Source: Chondrus crispus (lineage: Eukaryota > Rhodophyta > Florideophyceae > Gigartinales > Gigartinaceae). From it: a stretch of 64,000 bases of DNA. Under the pieces are notes generated by a model. It was not told the DNA's origin. It searched no databases and was given only the letters and a program-made list of their open reading frames with translations. Positions 56,011 through 64,000 of the stretch are shown here, piece by piece. The stretch covers positions 40,847 to 104,846 of the forward strand of contig NW_005179213.1 in assembly GCF_000350225.1 (NCBI RefSeq), given 5' to 3'. Both the position numbers and the translations under genes were made by a program. Position 1 is the stretch's first letter. The number at the start of each line of letters is the position of its first letter.

Positions 56011-56376
56011 TTTTCGATATCCACATACTGCAGTATTTGGACCACATTTTCAATAAACTCTCAACGAAAGAAACCTTCAATCTTCTCGAAAACGGAACCA
56101 TTCACATGTCACAGCGATCCTCACATTTCCATGTGCCCGTGCGATCACTACCCGCCGTTTTTGTTGAATCATTCATTTATACATCTTCTACGTCGCGCCA
56201 TATCCAACTGCTATGCTCACCAAATGTGCCGTTTTTCTGTTTCTCCACTACACAAACAACCCCACAAAATTTACACTTGTGCTTTCGTAACGGCCATCTA
56301 CTACAGAAGTAGCTGAAACAGAAAAGAAACATGCCAACGCACCGTTCAGGCCCCTTGCAGGACGCGTCTTGCGAGT
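56011..56376. other. 3' flank of helicase gene
   Basis: No gene is seen. It links the Cys-rich tail to the minisatellite. A short open stretch at 56131-56316 (Cys/His-containing) could be a decayed continuation of the tail in another frame. Confidence 0.35.
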
Positions 56377-57200
56377 AGCCCTCTCCAAAGTATCATTCTC
56401 CCACCCTTCCAAAACGCATCGTTCTCGCGCCCCTCCAGAACGCATCATGGGCGCACCCCTCTCGAACGTATCATTCTCGCACCCTTCCAAAACGCATCGT
56501 TCTCGCACCCTTCCAGAACGCATCATGGGCGCACCCCTCTCGAACGTATCATTCTCGCACCCCTTCAGAACGCATCGTGGGCGCACCCCTCCCCGACCGT
56601 ATCATTCTCGCACCCTTCCAAAACGCATCGTTCTGGCGCCGCTCCAGAACGCATCATGGGCGCACCCCTCTCGAACGTATCATTCTCGCACCCCTTCAGA
56701 ACGCATCGTGGGCGCACCCCTCCCCGACCGTATCATTCTCGCACCCTTCCAAAACGCATCGTTCTCGCGCCGCTCCAGAACGCATCATGGGCGCACCCCT
56801 CTCGAACGTATCATTCTCGCACCCCCTCAGAACGCATCGTGGGCGCACCCGTCCCGAACGTATCATTCTCGCACCCTTCCAAAATGCATTGTTCTCGCGC
56901 CCCTCCAGACCGCATCATGGGCGCTCACCTCCCGAACGCATCAATCTCGCACCCCCTTAGAACGCGTCGTGGGCGCACCCCTCTCGAACGTATCATTCTG
57001 GCATCCCTCTAAAACGAATGATGAGCGCACCCCTATAGAACACATCACGAGCGCACCCCTCTCCAACGTAGCATTCTGGCACCCCTTCAAACGCATCATT
57101 CTCGCACCCCCTCAGCTCGCATCCTAGACGCACCTCTCCAGAACGCATCGTGCCCGCATCCCTCCCCAACGCATCTCTGACACACCCGTCCAAAATGCGT
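56377..57200. repeat. 26-bp minisatellite, about 31 units
   Basis: Units such as AACGCATCATGGGCGCACCC plus CTCTCG alternate with AACGTATCATTCTCGCACCC plus TTCCAA and AACGCATCGTTCTCGCGCCC plus CTCCAG. All are 26 bases. Because 26 is not a multiple of 3, all three frames are used in turn and a 26-residue peptide repeat appears on translation. I treat that ORF as a by-product. The left direct repeat retains only about 15 units. Confidence 0.85.
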
Positions 57201-57827
57201 CGTTGAGGCAACGATCATCGAAACCTGCATACGGCGCTTTTCAATTTCGAGCAGTAATTAACTTAGAAAACTTTGATGTTCAGGACATAAATTACGCCGC
57301 CTTATTGTGTAATTCGTACATGCGAATTGGGACACTGTTAGTGCAGTATAAGGCCCTGCCACTAAATCTGCCTGCTGTAATTGCCCCCCAGCACGATACG
57401 TTTTGAGCATCTGACAATCTTGGCAGACGAGGGACATGGTACGTGATAAAATATGAAGTTAATAATATTGGTCATGCGCCTCTAATCGCACACGGCTAAA
57501 ACTAGATTTTGCGCACTGACATTTCATTGGCTGTGCGCCGCCGTCGGTAAACTTTTAGTCAGAAATTGCCAACAGCAATGTTGCAAATACAGCGCGTATG
57601 ATGGTGCCGCCGTGTAAATCGGCCTAAAACGTATCGTCCCACCAGAAAACTGTCGCCGTTAAAACCGCCCGGCACGATACGTTTTGGGCCATATATCGTA
57701 GGCAGTACCAAAATCGCACATACGTCGAATCAGGCCTGGACGATACGTTTTTTGTCATTACGTATCGATCTTGACATGTGCCCAAAACGTATCGTCCCGC
57801 GGGAACTGACGCCGGAACTAAACATAG
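56811..57827. repeat. Right terminal direct repeat
   Basis: The partner of 48721-49737. On its left the minisatellite continues for another ~430 bases that the left copy lacks. On its right the match ends exactly at AACATAG. Confidence 0.9.
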
Positions 57828-58377
57828 GAAATATCCCCCTATTTCCTTAAACGGATAGGGATAGTCGTAAGAGGGCGAGCGCGTTGGGGGAGGGGCAACA
57901 GGAGTACGGAAGGGGAGCGGTATGGTTCCAGAGAGCGCGGATGAAATTGTTTCACACAGTATGTGGTCATTCAGGGCGGGGGAAGGAGTGGAACGGACAG
58001 AGTAAGTGAGAGCACTAGTGAGCCAATAGACGCGCGTTACGAGGAGCGCCAGCCAGTAGATGCGCGTCGGGATTCAGGGGCCTGAATAGGGGAACCGCGA
58101 ATGACATCGTGACAGCGACGAACGGGATCAATGACGCGACATGACAGCGAGGATGACGTCCATTCGGCCAACGGCTGCCGTCGGATGCATGTCGGCAATT
58201 TTCGACGTCCATCCGGTATGATAAATTAATCAAATTTGGCCCTGTGCGCTTTGAAAAATTTCCGGATTTTTTTCCAGCCAATGCGCACTCCGTCACACCG
58301 AAGTAAATTTGCGCTTAATTTCAGCGCACCTGAACGCGCGTCTGTTCGGACATGGGAATAGAGGCGCCCCGAAGAGG
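57828..58377. other. Spacer before gypsy remnant
   Basis: No gene is seen. It contains the junction where the gypsy element lost its 5' half. The breakpoint lies close to 58378. Confidence 0.35.
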
Positions 58378-60045
58378 CTGCTGACGGACGCAAGCGGGTA
58401 CGGGATTGGAGGTGTGCTCCTACAGGAGTCTGACGCAAGCAGTTAGAGACCGGTGGCCTTCACAAGCCGGAAGATGACAGACGCAGAGGTTCGGTACACG
58501 GTGACGGAGCGAGAATGCCTCGCGATTGTGCATGCGCTTAGGATGTGGAGATGCTACCTTCACGGCGAGCCAGGCCTGGTTGTTGAGACGGACCATATTT
58601 CTCTAAAGTGGTGAATGAGCCTGAAGGAGCCGAGGGGTAGGCTCGCCCGATGGATGGTCGAAGTCCAAGAATTCGAATTCTCCGTCAAGTACACCCCCGG
58701 TGCTTCCATGGTGGTACCCGACGCCCTGAGCAGGGACGCCGTGGAGAAGCCGACGTGCCAGCGATGCTTCGGGGTGATAGGGCGGTCAGTGGACGTGGAG
58801 GAGACTGCGGGGGCCATCGAAGAGCCCGGATCGGCTCAGGCCCTTGTAGGTGGACCGTCCACAAAGGAGCTACGCGCGGCGCAAGGAAGAGAATGTGCTG
58901 AGGAACTGGAGCACGAACGGAGCGAAGAAGGGGGGAAATTCGTCATCAACCGTCAAGGCCTTCTCCGCAAGAGCAGTCGTCGAAATTGTCAGATTATCAT
59001 CCCCCGCTCGCTTGTCCCTTCAGTTTTGAGCTTCGCTCATGGTTCCCGACTTTGCGGACACTACGGCGTTCGTCGTACGCAGGAGAGGATTGCCGGCCAA
59101 TTTTGGTGGCCGGGCTGGAGGGAAGACGCCCGAGCGAGAGTAAGGTAATGTGTTGCATGCGCGGGCGTGAAGGCTCCGAGGCCCACACGCAACGCACCTA
59201 TGCAGGTGTATCACCCTTTACGCAGATTTTCGCAAGTCGCCGTGGATGTGCAGACGGTCACACCAAGGACTTCGAGAGGGAATGTCAAGATACTCGTCCT
59301 GGTAGACACGTTCACACGCTTCGCGCTGGAGGTGGCGATTCCCGACGAGAAGGCCGAGAAAATCGCAGCCGCAATAGTAGGGGAATGGGTTTCTATCTTT
59401 GGTCCGATGGAATGCCTACTTTCGGACCGGGGGCCCAATTTTATTGGGAAAGTGGTGTCAGGGATGTCGGACGCCCTGGGTGTGAGAAGGGTTACGACGT
59501 CCGCTTTCCACCCGCAGACCAACGGGTTCGTTGAAAGGTTCAACCGCACACTTGCCCAGGACCTGGCGTGTTTCGTAAGCACTGGGCAAGACGATTGGGA
59601 CAACCACGTGTCCCTCGCGTGTTTCAGATATAACTCCGGCAGGAGTCGCGCAACGGGAATGATCCCGTATGAGGCCATGTTCTGTATCGATCCATTTCTG
59701 GCGTGGAGACCCGGAGAGTTAGACCGAGTTTCGGGGGAGCCGTACGACCTCCGGTCTCACCTCAGGGGTCTACATGAGTCGCTGCTGCGTCGAGGGAAGG
59801 CTGAGAGGGAACGTGCTGCTCTTCTCTACAATGCAGTTATAAAGTACGAGCTTCGCTGTGAGTGACCGTGTACTCGTGTGGACACCGGACCTGGCCGCAC
59901 TTGAGAGGAATAAGCTCGCACCGCCGTGGATCGGACCTTATGTGGTGCAGGAGAAATTATCCCCTACCGGCTAGCTGTTGATTTCTGAGCAAGGCAATCG
60001 AACCGCACGCGTGCATGCGAACCGCTTAAGGAGGATAAACATAGC
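58378..60045 (+). pseudogene. Ty3/gypsy RNase H and integrase, 5'-truncated
   Basis: Reading starts inside RNase H: LTDASGYGIGGVLLQ (catalytic Asp), VTERECLAIVHALRMWRCYLHG (catalytic Glu) and ETDHISLKW, with TAG and TGA at about 58444 and 58612. RWMVEVQEFEFSVKYTPG and DALSR close RNase H. The integrase zinc region is SFAHGSRLCGHYGVRRT (His pair; the Cys pair after 59148 is in another frame). The core (59188-59865) has VLVDTFTRFALEVAI (Asp), LLSDRGPNFIG (Asp) and TSAFHPQTNGFVERFNRT (Glu). The SH3-like tail (PPWIGPYVV, VHANRLRR) reaches about 60045. The gag, protease and RT part is absent. Confidence 0.85.
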
Positions 60046-60479
60046 GGCGAAGGAGACCGGAGACCCAAGGGACGGGGTTTTCCTTGACAGCCTGCGGCTC
60101 CTACGGAAAATAAAGAGCGTGAAGGAGGCGGTCTCAGACAGCGGCGAGAAGACCCGCCTTTTCCAGGTACAACTTGGTGGCCAAAGCTCCCCTCGATGAA
60201 CGAAGAAAGAAGATCTTCCCGAAGCGGTAGTGGCGGCGTGGAGTACGGCCGCCCATATGAGGAAGGAAAACACGCCGTCGCAAACCGAGAGCGCATCTGC
60301 AAGTACCTCTCTGGATGCCGTTGCTTGAATTTGGAAATCTGTGACCTCTGGACGAACTCACTTCGAGACCGTGCACAATGGAGAGCTGGCAAATGGTCGA
60401 TTGTTGCGCTTCAGTACACGTGTCGGAAGCTCTCTGAAAGGGAGGCAATTCCTGTGAAAGGAAATAAGCGTGGTCACGG

Positions 60480-60860
60480 ACGAGCACCGGCCAACGGGGA
60501 ATTGCGCCTGGAAGTAGGGAGCGGAGCCGCGGGGAGGACGTGAAGAGAAAGGGCGGGGACTGTGCGAAGCGGAAAAGGGGCGCAGGGGGGTCATGTGTGG
60601 GGCCAGGGGGTCGCGGGGGATGGGAGACGGAGCGGGGGAGACAGCGTTCCGAGCGCTTGAGGTGGCGAGAGGGCGCAGAGTAGGTAGCATAAAAGGAACC
60701 CGCGGCGGGAGGGGGGACGAGAAAAAGGAGGAAGGCATCAAGTGAATTGGAGAGGCCGAGATCAGGTGGATTCCTGAGAAGTCGAGTGGATTCTCGACGA
60801 GCGGAGGCTTGCGCCGGGTGGATTCCCGCCAAAAGCCTCTGCCCAGCAAAAAAAACTTGA
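60480..60860 (+). repeat. Probable 3' LTR of gypsy element
   Basis: This G-rich block follows the integrase 3' flank and has a TATA-like GCATAAAAGGAACC at about 60688. It shares landmarks in order with the block at 24790-25060. Exact LTR ends were not determined. A polypurine-like GAAGAAAGAAGA lies at about 60202-60213. Confidence 0.4.
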
Positions 60861-60879
60861 TTTGACGGTGCCCAAGGGA

Positions 60880-61045
60880 CCGGGCACAACAGTACAGTAC
60901 TGTAGTACGATACATACCGCACAGTATATGTACTGTAGCAGTATATGTGGTACTACAGTTTGTACTCCAGCACAATTCAGCGGGTACTCTCGAGTAGAGC
61001 ACATACTGTACCCTTGGTACAGTACCCTTGGTACAGTACGTGCGA
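60880..61045. repeat. Dense TACTGTA/TACAGTA palindromes
   Basis: ACAGTACAGTACTGTAGTAC, TATATGTACTGTAGCAGTATATG and two copies of CCCTTGGTACAGTA in tandem occupy about 150 bases. Many GTAC palindromes overlap. Confidence 0.6.
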
Positions 61046-62632
61046 GCCTGTAGGGTCTTCACAACTCTGAGATGTACGCAGTTCAAAAGTGACAATGCTT
61101 ATGAAACTAAAACACAATGAAGGCAGCTTGTCGAGAGTTGTCATTCTTTTGCAGAGGCTGAGCGGCAGGACGTAGATGTACGGTACTGTACGCACAGAGA
61201 TGGCCATCAGACGTCAGTGAGGATCAGCTATAAAAACGCACTCATTTAGTTTCTTTTGGTGTTTCGTCATGCCGAGTGTGGTACCATACTGTTGGCGAGA
61301 AAACAACCCCGAGGCACTTTGAGTAATTGAAAACTCCCCATTGGGACAAAGGGTGCTGCTATACCGTCACTCGACCAACGGATAGGCCTGCCCTTAACGA
61401 GTCCAGAATAATATAACATACAAGTATTATTGCGAATACCAACACCAGCAATTACGACAGTAGAAGAACAGCCACACTTGCAACTCTACGTTGCATGAAT
61501 GCGTTCATGGGAAGAACGTTGCGACCACGACAATCCCACTACATGTGCTGCTCTTTGGCAATATTGAACTCCAAATGTTCGATATTTCATAGATGGACAG
61601 GTCTGTAGTTTCTGAATCATGTTGGCCGTCCCTCGAGAAAGCTGTTTTCACTTTGAAGTTTACATGCTCTGGAACAAAAACGTCGAAAGCACCTGTACAA
61701 AGCTTCGGGTGCCTGCAATTCTTAAGATACTCATACATCTGGTTCTCTTTACAAAGGTTGTGCCGTGGTCAAAGGGCAATCCATTTCAAGTTAAACAAGA
61801 AGACGCGAATTGATCGTGTAAATTGAAATTGATGCATCCTCGAATGACCTGGGTGTTCCAAAGTGACTCGTACTAGTCAGGGTGTGCCATGTCGCAAGCA
61901 GATGCTTCATGCGCGTAATAGTGTGCCCCGAGAAAGGGGAAAGATAGTGGGTTTGCCACCTTTTCTTCCGGACGCGATACTATTGTGCGGTACAGTGCAG
62001 CGGAATATGTTTGTCGTCGGTGCGTTGGCTAGTGGAGATGCGACAGCCGAGACAGATGACTTCTACGCACAGTTCCAACAACGTCTGTCAGTGATTTGCT
62101 AACCATTACAATTATCACCTTGTTTAATGCTCCTTGTCTCGTATCAGGGATTTGTTCACGTCGTCATCGAGTGCAAACACCTGCCGTGCTCTCAGAAGCA
62201 TGAATTGGAGTCTCAGCTCCCCGAAGAGAATCGAGTTGGAAAATGGTGCGTTTGTGAGGGCGAGACTAGAGCATACGCGGCAACTCTGTAGTGGAAGGAA
62301 TAGTTACGAATCTGATTCTACTTGTATGCGATCAGACTTTGCACAGCGACCAACACGCTCACCCCACCAACAATCGGCGACAGAAATCCATGGGGGCACT
62401 CGCTTTTTCTCGCGCTAGTGTCGCGTGAGTCGCAGTCAGTAACCATAAAAGAAGTCTTGTTTTGGTACAGTATGAGGTAATGGCTCTGTAAGCAGTGCAG
62501 CCTCTATTCCATCGAGAACAGGCCGAGTCAGATGCAATCATCAATTGGTGGACAGCCGGGACAACCTTTCTTCCGCAACATACCCAGCGGCGGCACTAAA
62601 GTTGGAATGTATGTGCGTGAAAATATTTAATT
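61046..62632. other. Spacer, nothing recognised
   Basis: Several short open stretches (up to 94 codons) lack motifs. No repeats were matched. It separates the gypsy LTR from the copia LTR. Confidence 0.35.
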
Positions 62633-62970
62633 GGTGTGTGAGAAACAAAGTCGTGCCCGTCGCCCCTTGCTATTAGATTTTACCTTGATCTTTCGATGGG
62701 GCGCCTTCTCGCGTTTTGCGAAGAAGTCGACCCCTTTATTCAATGTTCCTCTTTTCAATCCTAACACTGTCAAGCGTAGCTGAGGGACTACCTATGAGAG
62801 GAACATGACGGACATCCGTGCTAGCCGTACTGTATAGTCCCGTTATGGCTTCCAGCTAGGAAGTCTTTGTGATATATCGCAAATACAATTACGATCCTTA
62901 TCGATCTATCCAGGCTCACAAAATACCACGAGCTAAATATCCAACTAGAGCCATCTGCTCTATTCTGACA
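62633..62970 (-). repeat. 3' LTR of right-edge copia element
   Basis: On the minus strand it would start TGTCAGAATAG, directly after the purine tract GTGGGGGAG, and end CACACACCA near 62633. It contains GAATAAAGG as a polyadenylation signal. The 5' end is well supported and the 3' end is a guess, because the partner LTR is outside the window. Confidence 0.5.
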
Positions 62971-64000
62971 CTCCCCCACGAGTTGATTTTGGGATGACAT
63001 GGACTGCTTTTCGTTGGTTGTTGAAAGCAGAACCCACAAGCGGTTTTGTGAATGCATCTGCCTTGTTCTCGAGTGATGGGGTGTACAATACTTTGATTGA
63101 TTTGACCTCTACAGCTTCCTTGACGAATGCATACCTAATTCCCACGTGCTTAACATTGCGTAATCCTTGAACTTCCGACGTCCAGGCAATCGTTCCCAAA
63201 TTGTCTTGATTCACAACTGTTGACCCGTGGGGTGTCAAGTCCAACTCAACAAGTACCCTTCTACACCAGTTCACATCTCTAACACATTCCAAAAGGGCGT
63301 AGAATTCCGCTTCCGCAGTTGAGATAGCAACGGAGGGCTGCAGTTTTGACGTCCAGAGAACGGGGTTTCCACCAATGGTGAGAACAATTCCAGATCGAGA
63401 TCTGCGCTTGTCTTGGTCTCTTGCCCAGTCAGCGTCGCTCCAAGCCTCAAGTTGGTTTCCAGACCCAGCTCGGAACTGTAGCCCATACTCAGTTGTGCCC
63501 TTTAGATACCTCAGAACATGCTTCATAGCATTCCAATGCCTTGGTGCTGGTGCGGATTGAAACTTTCCCAACATCGACACAACAGTAGCCAGATCCGGTC
63601 TCGTGCGCGTGCTCAAATACAATAGGGCCCCTAGTATGCTGTTGTATGGAATAAACTGCATTTCATATTCCTCCTTCGGCGTCAACGGGATTCTCTTCTC
63701 GTACAAAATATGAGAAATGGGAAGTGGGGAAGCTACTGGCTTACAATCTGACATTCGTGCTTTTGAGAGAAGTTTCTGGATAAGTGGCCTTTGAGTCATG
63801 ATTATCCCGTCTTTGTCGTCACTTTCAATGGAAACACCAAGAAAGTGAGTTAATTGGCCAAGGTCTGTGACATTGAAGTGCCTTTTTAGCGCTTCTTTCA
63901 CCCACGTTATCAGAACTTCATTCCCAAAGAGGCCAAGATCGTCAACGTACACTAGTAGAATAACTCTTTTCTTTCCCTTGTTCAACAAAAATAGACATTC
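62960..64000 (-). CDS. Copia RT/RNase H, 3' part of pol, cut by window edge
   Basis: The frame is open from the window edge to TAG 62962-62960, which lies just inside the LTR. It has LLVYVDDLGLFG (catalytic YVDD of RT), FLGVSIE, LLYLSTRTRPDLA, LRYLKGTTEYGL, then RNase H with EAWSDADWARD (Asp), STAEAEFYAL (Glu), VVNQDNLGTIAW (Asp) and KHVGIRYAFVKE, ending KADAFTKPL. All catalytic residues seen are in place and there are no stops or shifts, so this is the least damaged retroelement in the window and may be young. The copia family is certain. Confidence 0.95.
   Translation of the reverse strand, partial: ECLFLLNKGKKRVILLVYVDDLGLFGNEVLITWVKEALKRHFNVTDLGQLTHFLGVSIESDDKDGIIMTQRPLIQKLLSKARMSDCKPVASPLPISHILYEKRIPLTPKEEYEMQFIPYNSILGALLYLSTRTRPDLATVVSMLGKFQSAPAPRHWNAMKHVLRYLKGTTEYGLQFRAGSGNQLEAWSDADWARDQDKRRSRSGIVLTIGGNPVLWTSKLQPSVAISTAEAEFYALLECVRDVNWCRRVLVELDLTPHGSTVVNQDNLGTIAWTSEVQGLRNVKHVGIRYAFVKEAVEVKSIKVLYTPSLENKADAFTKPLVGSAFNNQRKAVHVIPKSTRGGVSE

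Larger units (their letters stand above)
48721..57827 (+). mobile_element. Candidate recombinase-helicase unit with ~1-kb terminal direct repeats
   Basis: Direct repeats of about 1,017 bp (48721-49737 and 56811-57827), nearly identical and at the constant offset of 8,090 bp, flank a single long gene with zinc fingers, a tyrosine-recombinase-like domain and a RecQ-type helicase. There is no RT, integrase or gag, so these are not ordinary LTRs. The unit may be mobile by site-specific recombination, or be a subtelomeric repeat unit. The boundary reasoning is inference. Confidence 0.5.

Noticed and set aside
56369-57127. 252-codon repetitive ORF (SFSHPSKTHRSR-type repeats)
   Set aside because: It is the translation of the 26-bp minisatellite. 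All three frames are equally open because the unit length is not a multiple of 3.
48721-57827. Ordinary LTR retrotransposon for the unit with 1-kb direct repeats
   Set aside because: The interior has no gag, protease, RT or integrase, the repeats lack TG..CA ends, and no primer site or polypurine tract is visible.

Overview
This is a nuclear eukaryotic sequence that is dominated by mobile elements and their debris. Evidence for a eukaryote: intron-like GT..AG gaps of about 60-90 bases, Ty1/copia, Ty3/gypsy and DIRS-type retroelements, Harbinger and Tnp2/KDZ-type transposases, a SET domain, and a decayed copy of the ribosome-assembly GTPase LSG1. There are no bacterial operons. The mix of elements fits a repeat-rich alga (for example a florideophyte red alga) or a fungus. 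I cannot decide between these from sequence alone. Almost every recognisable gene is broken, with in-frame stops and single-base frameshifts.

Layout. 0-9 kb: the best-preserved gene group. A leftward gene of unknown function runs off the left edge. A rightward beta-class DNA amino-methyltransferase (DPPF motif) is followed by a SET-domain protein. A leftward ~1.2 kaa transposase of the Tnp2/KDZ type converges on them. The first two genes are divergent and each carries the same 55-bp element just upstream of its start. 9-16 kb: non-coding DNA rich in hairpins, then remnants of host-like genes (glucose/sorbosone-dehydrogenase-like propeller, APH-like kinase, an acidic protein) and one RG-rich ORF. 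17-20 kb: a decayed Tnp2/Plavaka-like transposase. 20.8-22.4 kb: LSG1 pseudogene. 22.8-24 kb: Harbinger pseudogene. 25.3-25.7 kb: a small inverted-repeat element.

25.8-31.4 kb: a complete but mutated copia element with two 206-bp LTRs, on the minus strand. 31.5-35.5 kb: a DIRS-like element (tyrosine recombinase, RT/RNase H, gag), also minus. 36.1-39.35 kb: a truncated plus-strand copia element with extreme C/A richness. 39.8-46.6 kb: a second group of decayed genes. Its first gene starts like the left-edge gene, and its last encodes a 2-oxoglutarate/Fe(II) oxygenase. 46.6-48.6 kb: AT-rich DNA with foldback repeats.

48.7-57.8 kb: two nearly identical ~1,017-bp direct repeats, 8,090 bp apart, flank one very long gene. 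The gene joins C2H2 fingers, a tyrosine-recombinase-like domain, a RecQ-type DEAH helicase and a Cys-rich tail. The repeats carry a 26-bp minisatellite and five copies of a 12-bp motif. This looks like an unusual mobile or subtelomeric unit and is the leading novelty candidate. 58.4-60.9 kb: 3' half of a gypsy element and its LTR. 62.6-64 kb: 3' end of another copia element that runs off the right edge.

Three themes stand out: (1) transposon gene groups that carry chromatin and DNA-modifying enzymes, (2) the recombinase-helicase unit with terminal direct repeats, and (3) four independent small insertions in coding sequence that share the same double-hairpin architecture.
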